Source: Paludibacteraceae bacterium
Lineage (GTDB): Bacteria; Bacteroidota; Bacteroidia; Bacteroidales; Paludibacteraceae
Length of the DNA: 64,000 nt
Direction of reading: 5' to 3'
NCBI GenBank assembly: GCA_017450685.1
Contig: JAFSTB010000003.1
Location: 27,229-91,228, forward strand
Positions within the stretch are counted from its first letter, which is position 1. Each line of letters starts with the position of its first letter. Shown here one piece after another: positions 1 to 9,074 of the stretch. The translations under genes were made by a program, and so were the position numbers. The notes under the pieces are model-generated. The model ran no database searches. It was not told where the DNA came from and saw nothing but the letters and a program-made list of their open reading frames with translations.

Positions 1-380
1 GTGTCGGCATATCGGCTTACTATCGGTTGCCAGAGGCTGACTATCTCATCTATTGTCAGTCGCCTTCTATTGAAGTCGTTAGCAGGGCGTTTAAGGCAGT
101 TGTCCACCACCTTATTTGTTTGTTTATCCACATAGACCCAAGCCGTACCGAAAGTGATAACAACCACATCCGTCTCGCGTGTCAGCAAGTCAGGTATATG
201 CCGCGCGATAGAGACGGGGTTATACAGAGTGCCAAAAGGGTTGGCAGTTACTTGCAAGAAGTGTTGCCTCATCTTGCCGGCGATATTATCCGTAAAGCAC
301 GAACCGAGCATCAGTATCTTATCGGTGTATGCTATCTGCCACGAGGAGGTTGGGATAGTGACCTGAGTGAAAAACTGCAT
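1..380 (-). CDS. GSCFA domain protein, N-terminal part (cut by window edge)
   Basis: The minus strand reads openly from an ATG at 380 to the window edge, giving the first ~126 residues. The N-terminus carries the family-defining motif LMLGSCFTDNI, followed by NPFGTLYNP and VVITFGTAWVY, the order expected in GSCFA proteins (PF08885). These are related to SGNH/GDSL hydrolases, but their biochemical role is not established. The start is supported by a TACCTTTG promoter box about 20 bases upstream (402-409, minus). The gene is read away from the tRNA-Met gene. The C-terminal half lies outside the window, so completeness cannot be judged. Confidence 0.85.
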   Translation of the reverse strand, partial: MQFFTQVTIPTSSWQIAYTDKILMLGSCFTDNIAGKMRQHFLQVTANPFGTLYNPVSIARHIPDLLTRETDVVVITFGTAWVYVDKQTNKVVDNCLKRPANDFNRRRLTIDEIVSLWQPIVSRYAD

Positions 381-401
381 AGTGATTAACGTTTTGTGTT
401 G

Positions 402-431
402 CAAAGGTAGGCTAAAATTCTGATTACTCAC
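402..431 (-). promoter_or_regulatory. Predicted promoter of the GSCFA gene
   Basis: On the minus strand a perfect TACCTTTG -7 box (402-409) lies ~22 bases before the GSCFA start codon. The -33 TTTG is poorly preserved at the expected place, so only the -7 element is convincing. Confidence 0.45.
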
Positions 432-472
432 TTCTCTTTTTGCATATTTTTCAAAAAAAGTGTTCATTTTTT

Positions 473-503
473 TTTGCAATGTAAGAAAATTGGCGTACCT
501 TTG
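473..503 (+). promoter_or_regulatory. Predicted promoter of tRNA-Met
   Basis: TTTG at 473-476, 19 bases, then TACCTTTG at 496-503. This matches the Bacteroidota primary sigma factor consensus and sits just before the tRNA. Confidence 0.75.
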
Positions 504-524
504 CACCCGCTTTTTAGCAGAGAT

Positions 525-598
525 GGCGAGGTAGCTCAGCTGGTTAGAGCGCATGATTCATAATCATGAGGTCCCCGGTTCAATCCCGGGCCTCGCTA
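525..598 (+). tRNA. tRNA-Met (CAT), elongator type
   Basis: A 74-nt cloverleaf with a 7-bp acceptor stem (525-531 with 591-597, first pair G-U), D arm AGCTCAGCTGGTTAGAGC, anticodon loop TTCATAA and T-loop TTCAATC. The 3' CCA is not encoded. The anticodon stem lacks the three consecutive G-C pairs of initiator tRNA, so elongator Met is favoured. A lysidine-modified tRNA-Ile2 also has a CAT anticodon gene and cannot be fully excluded. Confidence 0.93.
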
Positions 599-603
599 CA
601 AAG

Positions 604-643
604 AAGAAATCAGTTAGTCGAGTCGGCTAACTGATTTCTTTTT
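604..643 (+). terminator. Rho-independent terminator after tRNA-Met
   Basis: Perfect 14-bp stem (604-617 with 627-640), 9-nt loop, followed by a short T run. It starts five bases after the tRNA. Confidence 0.8.
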
Positions 644-644
644 G

Positions 645-685
645 TTTTACCCCCAATCAAGTCATAAGACCGATTGGGGGTAAAA
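645..685. repeat. 14-bp inverted repeat between tRNA-Met terminator and manA
   Basis: TTTTACCCCCAATC at 645-658 pairs perfectly with 672-685 around a 13-nt loop. It lies 31 bases past the manA stop, so it may end the minus-strand operon, but neither strand has a clear T run beyond the stem. Together with the adjacent hairpin it forms a two-hairpin barrier between converging units. Confidence 0.6.
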
Positions 686-716
686 TCGCTTTGAGTAATA
701 ACTATCCTCGTCTGTT

Positions 717-1679
717 TTATGGTACGAACACCTCTAACAGTTTGACCTTGTTTTGAGGCATTACGGTGACAGGGTTAGCGGCAGCCGGTATAAGTACAGT
801 ATCGCCGGTGTGCACTCGGATATCTTCCAACGTTACTTGTTCTTCGCCATCGGCAAGTGTATCGTTGTCAATGTCGGTATGCAGGACAGCATCACCTTCC
901 ACCACCATATAGACCACAAATGAGTCGAGTTGAGCATAGTCGAAGGTCTGAGCCTTGGAGAGGTTAAGCAGGCTGGTATGGAAGTGTTCGTCTTCCACTA
1001 AGGTACAGCGTTCATCGTTGTTACGCGGATAGTTAGTCAGAGGCTGTTTTGAAGCGTTGTAGTCAAGCACTTTGAGCGACTGCTCAATATGCAGCGGTCG
1101 GAGTTGTCCATCCAGACCGGGACGGTTATAGTCGTACAGACGATAGGTAAGGTCGCTTGTCTCTTGTATCTCTGCCACTTGTGTACCGTGGCGAAGAGCA
1201 TGAACTGTGCCGGCGGGTATATATGCCACATCGCCTTGCTCAACAGACACAATCTGCATAACGTCCATAATAGCGTTCTCCTGCAAGCGTTGCGCCACCT
1301 CTTCGGCACTTGTGGTACGACTGAAACCTAAGATGATAGACGCTTCTTTCGATGCCTTGGTTACGTACCACATCTCTGTTTTCCCCGTCTCCCCTTCTTG
1401 TGCAACCATACGGTCGGAAGGATGGACTTGCACGCTCAAGTCGTCTTGTGCATCTATTAACTTAAACAACAACGGGAAACGCAGACCATAGCGGTCATAC
1501 ACTTTTTGTCCCACCAGTTCGTCCATATACACTTCCAACACTTCCGAGAGCAGGTTACCTTCCAAGAAACCGTTAGCCACTTCCGACTGGTCGTCACCAT
1601 AGCCGGAAAGCGACCACGTCTCGCTACCCCACACTTTTTCTTTCACTATAGGCTTAAAGAGCAAAGGGTATAGTGCCAT
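717..1679 (-). CDS. manA: Mannose-6-phosphate isomerase, type I, short form
   Basis: Interconverts mannose-6-phosphate and fructose-6-phosphate, feeding GDP-sugar synthesis or mannose use. The 320-residue protein matches the short type I family. Zinc ligands are visible: His86 in QVHPSD, Glu102 in KTEMWYV and His160 in GTVHALRHG, within a cupin fold. It is the last gene of a minus-strand run, 4 bases after galE, with a sugar nucleotidyltransferase further upstream. This context suggests supply of activated sugars for surface glycans. The start ATG at 1679 gives the usual family N-terminus (LYPLLFKPI). Confidence 0.9.
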   Translation of the reverse strand: MALYPLLFKPIVKEKVWGSETWSLSGYGDDQSEVANGFLEGNLLSEVLEVYMDELVGQKVYDRYGLRFPLLFKLIDAQDDLSVQVHPSDRMVAQEGETGKTEMWYVTKASKEASIILGFSRTTSAEEVAQRLQENAIMDVMQIVSVEQGDVAYIPAGTVHALRHGTQVAEIQETSDLTYRLYDYNRPGLDGQLRPLHIEQSLKVLDYNASKQPLTNYPRNNDERCTLVEDEHFHTSLLNLSKAQTFDYAQLDSFVVYMVVEGDAVLHTDIDNDTLADGEEQVTLEDIRVHTGDTVLIPAAANPVTVMPQNKVKLLEVFVP

Positions 1680-1683
1680 AATG

Positions 1684-2715
1684 TCAGTTGTTTAGATTGC
1701 GTATATGTTTTTCCCAGTTCCAAGCCGAGAGCAGCACTTCTTCCACGGGTGTGTCAGCTTTCCATCCCAGCACTTCATTGGCTTTCTTGGGGTTAGCCCA
1801 CACTTTTTCTATGTCGCCTTCGCGTCGCGGTGCTATCTCGTAAGGGATAGTAACACCTGTAACACGCATAAAGGTGTTGAGTATTTCCAGCACGCTGAGA
1901 CCTCGACCGGTGCCGAGGTTAAACACTTCCACCTGCTCTTTAGTTTTGCCCTGAAGCATACGTTCCACGGCGCAGACGTGAGCCTTGGCAAGGTCAACAA
2001 CATATATATAGTCGCGAATGCATGATCCGTCGGGTGTATTGTAGTCGTTGCCGAATACGCGCAGTTTGTCTCTCAGTCCGGCAGCGGTCTGTGTTACGAA
2101 TGGCAGCAGGTTATTAGGAACGCCGTTGGGCAACTCACCTATAAGTGCCGACTGATGTGCTCCTATGGGGTTGAAGTAGCGAAGGATGATAGCGTTGAGA
2201 GAGGCATCGGAGTGAGCCGTGTCGCAAATAATCTCTTCGTTGATCTGCTTGGTGTTGCCGTATGGTGAGAGGGCTTTTTGTATGGGTGCTGTCTCGTCCA
2301 CAGGCAGGTGGTCTTTATCGGGCTGCCCATAGACGGTGCAGGACGACGAGAAGACGATATGCTTAACCGAGTGGCGATGCATAGCCTCTAAAAGGTTGAT
2401 CAGTGAAAGGATGTTATTGCGGTAGTAGAGCAAGGGTTTTTCCACCGATTCACCTACAGCCTTGCTGGCTGCAAAATGAATGACTGCCTCTATATCTTTG
2501 TAAGTATCAAACACTTGATTAAGGGCTTGTTCGTTCAAGCAGTCCACTTGACAGAAATCGGGGCGTTTGCCCACTATCTGTTCTATGCCGTCCAACACGT
2601 TCTTGTCGGAGTTGCTCAGGTTGTCCACTATGGTCACATCGTAGCCTTGTTGCATCAGGCTCACGGTGGTATGCGAACCTATATAACCTGTTCCCCCGGT
2701 AACTAATATACGCAT
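1684..2715 (-). CDS. galE: UDP-glucose 4-epimerase
   Basis: NAD-dependent interconversion of UDP-glucose and UDP-galactose in the cytoplasm. The 343-residue extended SDR protein has the NAD-binding motif GGTGYIG at residues 7-13, SSSCTVYG near 123-130 and the catalytic YxxxK (Tyr152, Lys156) in SPYGNTK. Length and the C-terminal substrate-binding region (RREGDIEKVWANP) fit GalE rather than other SDR epimerases. It lies 19 bases after the nucleotidyltransferase and 4 bases before manA, so it is almost certainly co-transcribed with them. Confidence 0.95.
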   Translation of the reverse strand: MRILVTGGTGYIGSHTTVSLMQQGYDVTIVDNLSNSDKNVLDGIEQIVGKRPDFCQVDCLNEQALNQVFDTYKDIEAVIHFAASKAVGESVEKPLLYYRNNILSLINLLEAMHRHSVKHIVFSSSCTVYGQPDKDHLPVDETAPIQKALSPYGNTKQINEEIICDTAHSDASLNAIILRYFNPIGAHQSALIGELPNGVPNNLLPFVTQTAAGLRDKLRVFGNDYNTPDGSCIRDYIYVVDLAKAHVCAVERMLQGKTKEQVEVFNLGTGRGLSVLEILNTFMRVTGVTIPYEIAPRREGDIEKVWANPKKANEVLGWKADTPVEEVLLSAWNWEKHIRNLNN

Positions 2716-2734
2716 AAAGAGTTAGGATTTAGGG

Positions 2735-3634
2735 TTAAAACAGTTGGTTGGGATAAACGCCTTTTTGTATCAGTTCGCGAATTTTCTGCACTGTCTGTTC
2801 GCGGTCTTCCGAATAGGTTACACCGAACCATTGAGCGGGTGTATCGAGTACACGGCAAGATGCTATACCTTTGCCTATCAGTTCATTAACGAGTGTCGGG
2901 ATATAGAACTCGGATTTCATTTCTTGTCCGTGCTCTTTGAGGAATTGTACGAAGGCCTCTTCCACATATCCGAAGTATTCGGGTGTGAATCCCCACATGT
3001 TCATTGACACAGGTGTCATTGGGTCGATGACTGTATCAACGCCGTTTTCGGTGAAGACCACCGTTCCGTCTTTCTCTTCTATCTGTGTACGTTCCACCAC
3101 GCCTGTGAGCAGTCCGTCATCGTCGGTGGTGCATATACCGCGACTGACGCTGCCGTTCTCGCTCAAGGTGTTCATCACACGATAACCGATCATACAGTAC
3201 TTGCCCTGTGTTCCTTCCACCGATTGGAGGTAGTCAGCCAAGACCTCGAACGACTCTTTGCCGTAGAAATCGTCGGCATTGATGACTGCAAAGGGTTCAT
3301 GTATAAGGTCTTTACCCATCAAGACAGCGTGGTTGGTTCCCCATGGTTTTTGGCGTTCGGGGTTGTAAGTGCAACCTGCGGGCACTTTGTCGATCGACTG
3401 AAAACAAACCTCGCAGTCAATCTTGCCTTCATATTTGGACAGAACGACTTTGCGAAAAGCCTCTTCAAAGTCTTTGCGGATAACAAAAACGACTTTGCCG
3501 AATCCGGCACGCATAGCATCGAAAACGCTATAGTCCATGATAGTCTCACCGTTAGGACCTAAACCGTCAATCTGTTTGAGTCCGCCATAACGACTGCCCA
3601 TACCGGCAGCCAAAACGAATAATGTAGGTTTCAT
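2735..3634 (-). CDS. Sugar-phosphate nucleotidyltransferase-like protein
   Basis: A GT-A fold nucleotidyltransferase of 299 residues. The N-terminus FVLAAGMGSRYGGLKQ is the nucleotide-binding signature, and INADDFYG carries the metal-binding Asp pair. The family is common in Bacteroidota as an NTP-transferase-domain protein with unassigned substrate. Its neighbours galE and manA point to a sugar phosphate. The ATG at 3634 is preferred over one four codons upstream because the conserved sequence begins MKPTLFVLAAG. No acyltransferase-type hexapeptide C-terminus is present, so it is not a GlmU-like bifunctional enzyme. Confidence 0.8.
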   Translation of the reverse strand: MKPTLFVLAAGMGSRYGGLKQIDGLGPNGETIMDYSVFDAMRAGFGKVVFVIRKDFEEAFRKVVLSKYEGKIDCEVCFQSIDKVPAGCTYNPERQKPWGTNHAVLMGKDLIHEPFAVINADDFYGKESFEVLADYLQSVEGTQGKYCMIGYRVMNTLSENGSVSRGICTTDDDGLLTGVVERTQIEEKDGTVVFTENGVDTVIDPMTPVSMNMWGFTPEYFGYVEEAFVQFLKEHGQEMKSEFYIPTLVNELIGKGIASCRVLDTPAQWFGVTYSEDREQTVQKIRELIQKGVYPNQLF

Positions 3635-3662
3635 AATTATGTACAAATGATAATTGACTTAT

Positions 3663-4775
3663 TCAGACACTGACTGTCTCTATGTGTCCGTGTATTTTTT
3701 TATGTTTAGCCCAGTTGCCATACACTTCGGAGCAGTTGCCGGCAGTGATGAACGCGTGGATATTATTATCTTTCACATATTCGAGCAGAGCGGAGAACTC
3801 ATCTTTGGTGAGCAGTGTCTGTATCTCCACTTGGTCGTCTTTGTGGTATCCGCCTTTGACGGGATAGAGGGTGCAGCCGCGCATATAGTCGGACACTATA
3901 TGTTGGCGTATGCGTTCATAGTCGGGCGAGATGATGCAGACGCGTTTGCGGTTGTTGAGCGAAGCGGTGAAATAGTTGATGACCAAGCCGTTGATCCAAG
4001 TGCCTATCAGACCAATGACCACCAGACGGAAGTCGTTGATAGCGAACGCCGAGCAGCAGATGATAGCACCACCTATGGAGACCGACATACCGAGGTCAAA
4101 ATGCAAGTACTTATTGATTATCTTCGCCAGTATGTCCAGTCCGCCTGTTGAGGCATTGATATGGAACTCGATGGCTTGACTTGCCGAGAGCACGAGGACA
4201 AAGCACACAAGGTCGAACCACAGGTCGCCCATCCCCAAGCCTGACGACATAACAGAGTCTTTGACTTGCATCAGTACCTCACCGGCGCGACTGAGCAGGT
4301 AAGGGTTACCGTTAGCGTCCAGCACCTGTTCACCGGCTTGCAGTTGCGACAACACAGCAGGGTTGTCGATAACGGTATGAGTGAAGTTGGTGTAAGGATA
4401 GATACGATCCCATAGTTGTGTCATCGGACCGAGAATCATTGCCGTATATACGGTCTTAGCCCCAAACTCATTGCCTATAAGCAGGAAAGCCAGCACAAGA
4501 AGAAAAGCATTGATACCCATCACTAAATAGGAGAAGGTGTCAGGAGTGCCGTGAATGAGGGTGTTGATAACGATACTCAAACCTGAGATAGTGCCGATGA
4601 TAAGGTGAGAGGGCATAAGGAAATAATAGACGGCGGCAGCACCGATAAAAATGCCGACGGTCATCAACACCAATTCCTTCCAAAACTTGACTGTCTGTAC
4701 AGCCGACACAAAACTCTTAAAAAGAGCCACCCAATAGCCTTTGGTGAAGTATTGTTTAATATGTTCGCTTGACAT
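3663..4775 (-). CDS. YitT family membrane protein with DUF2179 domain
   Basis: A 370-residue inner membrane protein. Hydrophobic helices run from about residue 35 to 285 (for example VLMTVGIFIGAAAVYYFLM and LVMGINAFLLVLAFLLIG), with a soluble C-terminal DUF2179 domain from ~285 (VCIISPDYERIRQHIV through AFITAGNCSEVYG). A ~60-residue hydrophilic loop between membrane segments (residues ~125-185) is longer than in Bacillus YitT. The transported substrate of the family is unknown. It lies 27 bases after the aspartokinase and 28 before the nucleotidyltransferase in the same run. Confidence 0.8.
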   Translation of the reverse strand: MSSEHIKQYFTKGYWVALFKSFVSAVQTVKFWKELVLMTVGIFIGAAAVYYFLMPSHLIIGTISGLSIVINTLIHGTPDTFSYLVMGINAFLLVLAFLLIGNEFGAKTVYTAMILGPMTQLWDRIYPYTNFTHTVIDNPAVLSQLQAGEQVLDANGNPYLLSRAGEVLMQVKDSVMSSGLGMGDLWFDLVCFVLVLSASQAIEFHINASTGGLDILAKIINKYLHFDLGMSVSIGGAIICCSAFAINDFRLVVIGLIGTWINGLVINYFTASLNNRKRVCIISPDYERIRQHIVSDYMRGCTLYPVKGGYHKDDQVEIQTLLTKDEFSALLEYVKDNNIHAFITAGNCSEVYGNWAKHKKIHGHIETVSV

Positions 4776-4802
4776 AAATGTATTATTTTATTTCCATATT
4801 CA

Positions 4803-5687
4803 TCATTTGCCCCAATTGACTTGAGTCAGCAGCCGTTGTTTGGTGCTGTGAATGACTGTACCTGCCGCCTGTGGATTGGCAAAAGGTTTGACATACAGAG
4901 GTATGTCTTTTTCTATTAGCGGTTCGATGGTTTTTTTATGGATTATCTGTGCACCGCTTTCAGCGAGGCGTGTAGCGTCGGAGTAGTCCAACTCTTTTAT
5001 CAGTGTGGCGCTTCTGTCTTTTCTGGGGTCGGCAGTCAGCACTCCCGGCACATCTTTCCATATAGTGACCGAATCAGCGTGCAGCATATTGGCCAAGAGA
5101 GCAGCCGAATAGTCGGAACCTTCTCTGCCTAAGGTGGTTCGTCGTCCGTCGTTAGTGCCGCCAATGAACCCCTGTGTGATCCATAGGTGAGTGCCTATCT
5201 CGGCTGACATAATGGCTTTGCGCCACCGTCTGCCACTGACGGCTATATCCACATGCGCCTGACGAAAAGTGTCGTCGGTAAGCAACAGTTCAGTCATATC
5301 TTTCCATTCGTTATCCACACCTACGAGGCTCAGATAACGGCTTACAATGCGAGTGGAAAAGATCTCACCCCAACTGACCACTTGGTCGTACAGTTCGTCG
5401 TATGATTGTGAGGACACATCCGTCTCGGGCATTTCCAATGGAAGGGATATATTCAGTTCGCGGCAGACTGATTGGTGATAGTTGTTTATCGATTGCCATT
5501 CCCTTTCCACCTGCTCATATTCGCGCAGCCACAGAGCATTGACAACACGCTCTAAGGCGTTGGTAGTCTTGCCCATAGCCGACACCACCACCACTAAGTC
5601 GCCCTTCTGCTCCGACACTATCTGTTTCAAGTTGCGTATGCCGTCGGCATCCTTGACAGAAGCACCGCCGAACTTATAAACCTTCAT
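4803..5687 (-). CDS. Aspartokinase, catalytic domain only
   Basis: Phosphorylates aspartate in the first step of Lys/Thr/Met and diaminopimelate synthesis. The protein starts MKVYKFGGASV (the aspartokinase signature) and carries GREGSDYSAALLA and WKDVPGVLTADPR of the amino acid kinase fold. It stops after ~294 residues, just past ANPQAAGTVI, where ordinary aspartokinases (~400-450 residues) continue into two ACT domains that bind the feedback inhibitor. The next gene begins 27 bases later and encodes no ACT domain. ATG 5687 is chosen by the conserved N-terminus. An ATG at 5708, overlapping the ribH stop, would add seven residues. Confidence 0.85.
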   Translation of the reverse strand: MKVYKFGGASVKDADGIRNLKQIVSEQKGDLVVVVSAMGKTTNALERVVNALWLREYEQVEREWQSINNYHQSVCRELNISLPLEMPETDVSSQSYDELYDQVVSWGEIFSTRIVSRYLSLVGVDNEWKDMTELLLTDDTFRQAHVDIAVSGRRWRKAIMSAEIGTHLWITQGFIGGTNDGRRTTLGREGSDYSAALLANMLHADSVTIWKDVPGVLTADPRKDRSATLIKELDYSDATRLAESGAQIIHKKTIEPLIEKDIPLYVKPFANPQAAGTVIHSTKQRLLTQVNWGK

Positions 5688-5700
5688 ACGTAAACGGCTG

Positions 5701-6183
5701 TTATACATCGATATTGAGGTTAGCCATCCTTACGGCAGTGACTGCACCTTCCACACCTTTATTGCCTAACTTGCCGTCGGCTCTATCTTTGGCTTGCTGT
5801 TTGTCGTCAACGGTCAAGACGGAGAACACCACGGGTGTCTTACCCATTGTGTTCAGTCGCGTCATACCCTCAGTCACCGACTGACATACATAGTCGAAAT
5901 GCGGTGTATCGCCTCGTATGACACAGCCGATGATGATGATGGCATCAACCTTACCCATATACTTGGCGGCGGCATAGGTCAGTTCTACCGTTCCGGGAAC
6001 ATGAGTGACGTGTATATGACGGTCTAACACTCCCACTTTGTGCAGTGTATGCAATGCGCCATTACACAGTTTGTAGGTTATCTCAGCGTTCCAATCAGCC
6101 ACTATAATAGCATAATGCTGATGTTCGAGTACATCAGCATTAGGCAGACGCGAAGCGTCATATTTACTTAAATCAGTAGTCAC
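5701..6183 (-). CDS. ribH: 6,7-dimethyl-8-ribityllumazine synthase
   Basis: Penultimate enzyme of riboflavin synthesis: condenses 5-amino-6-ribitylamino-uracil with 3,4-dihydroxy-2-butanone 4-phosphate. The 160-residue protein has the family motifs VADWNAEIT, VPGTVELTYAAA and GCVIRGDTPHFDYV, with the catalytic His at 95. Length is normal. It follows the TPR gene by 5 bases and runs into the aspartokinase. No FMN riboswitch is visible, so its expression probably follows the operon promoter at 6957-6988. Confidence 0.93.
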   Translation of the reverse strand: MTTDLSKYDASRLPNADVLEHQHYAIIVADWNAEITYKLCNGALHTLHKVGVLDRHIHVTHVPGTVELTYAAAKYMGKVDAIIIIGCVIRGDTPHFDYVCQSVTEGMTRLNTMGKTPVVFSVLTVDDKQQAKDRADGKLGNKGVEGAVTAVRMANLNIDV

Positions 6184-6188
6184 GACTA

Positions 6189-6866
6189 TTACTCCGTTAA
6201 GGCGATAAACTTATCTATATCGGCTGCTTCAGCAGAAGTCGGGTACAACTCCTTCACGGTGTTGAACACTTTGTTGGCGGCATTCTTATCCTCGAGATGC
6301 AGATAGACTAAACCGGCTTTTTTCAAAGCGATAGGCGCTATATAGTCGTTCTTTGAAGCGGCAGCAGCCTTGAAACAATCGGCGGCTTTCTTCATCTCGT
6401 CCATCTGAACGTATGCATCGCCGAGCAACATCTTGGCGGCAGGATCGATGGTCAGGTCGGAAGCAGAGAACTTCTTCAGATAGTCGGCTGCCTCCTGATA
6501 ATGACCTAATTGATAGTGACATATACCGGCATAGAGGGCTGCCAACTCTCCTTGCTGATACATACTGTATTCGTCGGCAATAGCCTCAAAACCAATACAT
6601 TCAGCATCGTCACCGGCAAGGGCTTTCTCCCATTCGCCTTCAGTGAAATAAACCACTGCTTTGGCGTTCTCTTCACTGGCTGCCAAGCCTTTAGGCTTAA
6701 TAACATAAATATACAGAGCAATAATACCTAATGCTACTGCTGCAATTATCAGCGTCACCCATGTGATGATATTGCTGTTACGTTCAATCCATTGACCTGT
6801 AGTGGACAAGGCTTCGTTAACGCTCTCCAATTGCGCATCTTCTTTCTTGAAATCTTTCTTTGCCAT
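6189..6866 (-). CDS. Membrane-anchored tetratricopeptide repeat protein
   Basis: A 225-residue protein with a charged N-terminus, one membrane segment at about 34-55 (ITWVTLIIAAVALGIIALYIY) and a periplasmic part of TPR helices, visible as repeated AAxYxxG/AxxxLxxF patterns (for example LGHYQEAADYLKKF and MKKAADCFKAAAA). This layout resembles the YfgM/TPR_21 family that assists envelope protein handling. That role is inferred here from architecture only. It is the first gene of the seven-gene minus-strand run to manA, and a strong promoter lies ~90 bases upstream. Confidence 0.78.
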   Translation of the reverse strand: MAKKDFKKEDAQLESVNEALSTTGQWIERNSNIITWVTLIIAAVALGIIALYIYVIKPKGLAASEENAKAVVYFTEGEWEKALAGDDAECIGFEAIADEYSMYQQGELAALYAGICHYQLGHYQEAADYLKKFSASDLTIDPAAKMLLGDAYVQMDEMKKAADCFKAAAASKNDYIAPIALKKAGLVYLHLEDKNAANKVFNTVKELYPTSAEAADIDKFIALTE

Positions 6867-6956
6867 AAAATATTTTTATTTACGATTTTACCATTTGCCA
6901 TTTCTTTTCGGGCAAGCGACTCACTGATTGTTCACCTGCCGTACCAAAAAGCGCGG

Positions 6957-6988
6957 CAAAGGTACGGATATTGTTCAGATTGTGCAAA
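6957..6988 (-). promoter_or_regulatory. Predicted promoter of the TPR-ribH-lysC-like-galE-manA run
   Basis: Minus-strand TACCTTTG (6957-6964), 20 bases, then TTTG (6985-6988). The -33 region is extended to TTGCACAATC (6978-6987), identical in sequence and spacing to the promoters at 18927 and 43283. Confidence 0.75.
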
Positions 6989-7055
6989 TTTATGCACAAT
7001 TTTCTTTTCTAAACTACCGCCAAACGACTCACTTAGCATAAAGAGAGGTGCAAAG

Positions 7056-7097
7056 GAAAAAAACACGACCACCAACCTGTTTTCGGTTGGTGGTCGT
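7056..7097 (-). terminator. Rho-independent terminator of dnaK
   Basis: A perfect 13-bp stem (7065-7077 with 7085-7097) around a 7-nt loop. Read on the minus strand it is followed by a run of seven T. It lies 42 bases after the dnaK stop. Confidence 0.88.
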
Positions 7098-7139
7098 TTG
7101 TATGAACATTATCCGTATTTGATTAAATCGGACAGGTGG

Positions 7140-9074
7140 TTATTTCACTTCTTCAAAGTCCACATCTTCAGCACCTTTGTCGTTGCGATTGTCGGTAGGA
7201 CCCTGTTGTCCGCCGAACGGACCGTTGGCACCATTGAAAGGATTGCCTGCATTGCCTTGTGCACCTGCATTAGCGGCATTGTACATCTCTTGTGAGGCGG
7301 CTTGGAAGGCGGTCATCAGTTCGTTGTTGTATCGTTCGCAAGCATCAGCATCTTTCTTGTCATATGCCTCTTTGAGGTTCTTGAGAGCAGCCTCTATCGG
7401 TGCTTTCTTGTCGGCAGGAATCTTGTCGCCTATCTCGGCGAGTTGTTTCTCTGTTTGGAAGATGGTGGCATCGGCTTTATTGAGTTTATCAATACGCTCT
7501 TTCTCGCGTTTGTCGGCTTCGGCATTTGCTTCGGCTTCGGCTTTCATACGTTTAATCTCGTCCTCGCTCAAACCGCTGGAAGCCTCAATACGTATCTTCT
7601 GCTCTTTGCCGGTGGCTTTATCTTTCGCGCTGACATTGAGGATACCGTTGGCATCTATATCGAAGGTGACCTCAATCTGCGGTTCGCCACGACGCGCCGG
7701 CATAATACCGTCCAAGTGGAAGATACCAATCTGCTTGTTCTGTGCTGCCATAGGACGCTCACCTTGAAGCACCTTAATCTCTACTGAAGGTTGGTTATCA
7801 ACGGCGGTGGTGAACACCTCTTGTTTCTTTGTCGGGATAGTGGTGTTGGCTTCAATCATCTTCGTCATCACACCACCCATCGTCTCTATACCGAGGCTAA
7901 GCGGGGTTACATCGAGCAAGAGCACATCTTTCACTTCACCGGTGAGTACACCGCCTTGAATGGCTGCGCCCACTGCCACCACCTCATCAGGATTGACACC
8001 TTTCGAGGGAGCCTTACCGAAGAACTTCTGTACAGCCTCTTGTATGGCAGGGATACGTGTCGAACCACCTACGAGGATGATCTCATCTATATCGCTTGTT
8101 GTCAAGCCGGCGTTCTGCAAAGCGGTGCGGCAAGGAGCAATAGTGCGTTGGATAAGGTCATCGATGAGTTGCTCAAACTTAGCACGTGTCAGTGTCTTAA
8201 CAAGGTGAGCAGGCACACCGTTGACAGGCATTATATACGGCAGGTTGATTTCTGTGGTAGTGGTGTTCGACAACTCAATCTTGGCTTTTTCGGCAGCCTC
8301 TTTGAGTCGTTGCATAGCCATCGGGTCTTTCGAGAGGTCGGCACCGCCATTGTCGTTCTTGAACTCTTGTACGAGCCATTCGATGATACGGTGGTCGAAG
8401 TCGTCACCGCCAAGGTGTGTATCACCATCGGTGGCTTTCACCTCAAACACGCCGTCGCCTAACTCAAGGACGCTGACATCGTGTGTACCGCCACCGCAGT
8501 CGAAGACCACAATCTTCATATCCTTGTTGGCTTTATCCAAGCCGTAAGCGAGGGCTGCAGCCGTAGGCTCATTAACGATACGGCGTACGTTCAAACCGGC
8601 AATCTCACCTGCCTCTTTGGTGGCTTGACGCTGCGAGTCGTTAAAGTAAGCGGGAACGGTGATAACGGCTTCCGTCACTTCCTGACCCAAATAGTCTTCG
8701 GCAGTCTTCTTCATCTTCTGCAAGATGATAGCACTTATCTCTTGCGGGGTATAAAGACGGCCATCGATATCTACGCGAGGTGTGTTGTTGTCGCCGCGTA
8801 CCACTTTATATTGCACGCGTGAGATCTCACCTGAGAGGCGGTCGTAACTCTCACCCATAAAACGTTTGATAGAGTTGACTGTCTTTGTCGGGTTGGTAAT
8901 AGCCTGACGTTTGGCAGGGTCACCCACCTTGCGCTCGCCGCCATCGATAAAGCCGATGACTGACGGAGTGGTGCGCTTACCTTCTGAGTTGGCTATAACA
9001 ATAGGTTCATTTCCTTCCATCACTGCTACGCAGGAGTTAGTTGTTCCGAGGTCGATTCCAATAATCTTTGACAT
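7140..9074 (-). CDS. dnaK: Hsp70 chaperone DnaK
   Basis: ATP-driven chaperone that folds and protects cytoplasmic proteins with DnaJ and GrpE. The 644-residue protein starts [15 protein letters not shown]. It has the ATPase domain ([17 protein letters not shown]), substrate-binding domain and lid, a Gly/Asn-rich tail and terminal EEVK. Length is normal. ATG 9074 is set by homology; an open extension of 18 Lys-rich codons upstream is not expected to be translated. It is monocistronic: a terminator follows at 7056-7097, and neither dnaJ nor grpE is adjacent. An inverted repeat upstream (9226-9242) may be a heat-shock control site. Confidence 0.97.
   Translation of the reverse strand: MSKIIGIDLGTTNSCVAVMEGNEPIVIANSEGKRTTPSVIGFIDGGERKVGDPAKRQAITNPTKTVNSIKRFMGESYDRLSGEISRVQYKVVRGDNNTPRVDIDGRLYTPQEISAIILQKMKKTAEDYLGQEVTEAVITVPAYFNDSQRQATKEAGEIAGLNVRRIVNEPTAAALAYGLDKANKDMKIVVFDCGGGTHDVSVLELGDGVFEVKATDGDTHLGGDDFDHRIIEWLVQEFKNDNGGADLSKDPMAMQRLKEAAEKAKIELSNTTTTEINLPYIMPVNGVPAHLVKTLTRAKFEQLIDDLIQRTIAPCRTALQNAGLTTSDIDEIILVGGSTRIPAIQEAVQKFFGKAPSKGVNPDEVVAVGAAIQGGVLTGEVKDVLLLDVTPLSLGIETMGGVMTKMIEANTTIPTKKQEVFTTAVDNQPSVEIKVLQGERPMAAQNKQIGIFHLDGIMPARRGEPQIEVTFDIDANGILNVSAKDKATGKEQKIRIEASSGLSEDEIKRMKAEAEANAEADKREKERIDKLNKADATIFQTEKQLAEIGDKIPADKKAPIEAALKNLKEAYDKKDADACERYNNELMTAFQAASQEMYNAANAGAQGNAGNPFNGANGPFGGQQGPTDNRNDKGAEDVDFEEVK

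Noticed and set aside
27-389. Plus-strand 120-codon frame at the left edge
   Set aside because: The minus strand here encodes the unmistakable GSCFA N-terminus with its own promoter.
525-598. Initiator tRNA-fMet
   Set aside because: The anticodon stem lacks the three G-C pairs required of initiators, and the acceptor end is paired.
7177-8462. Long plus-strand open frames across dnaK
   Set aside because: Antisense shadows of a highly conserved, codon-biased gene; no promoter, no domain.
7140-9074. GGGTHD in place of the familiar GGGTFD in DnaK
   Set aside because: I believe this variant occurs in other Bacteroidota DnaK proteins; not strong enough as a novelty.
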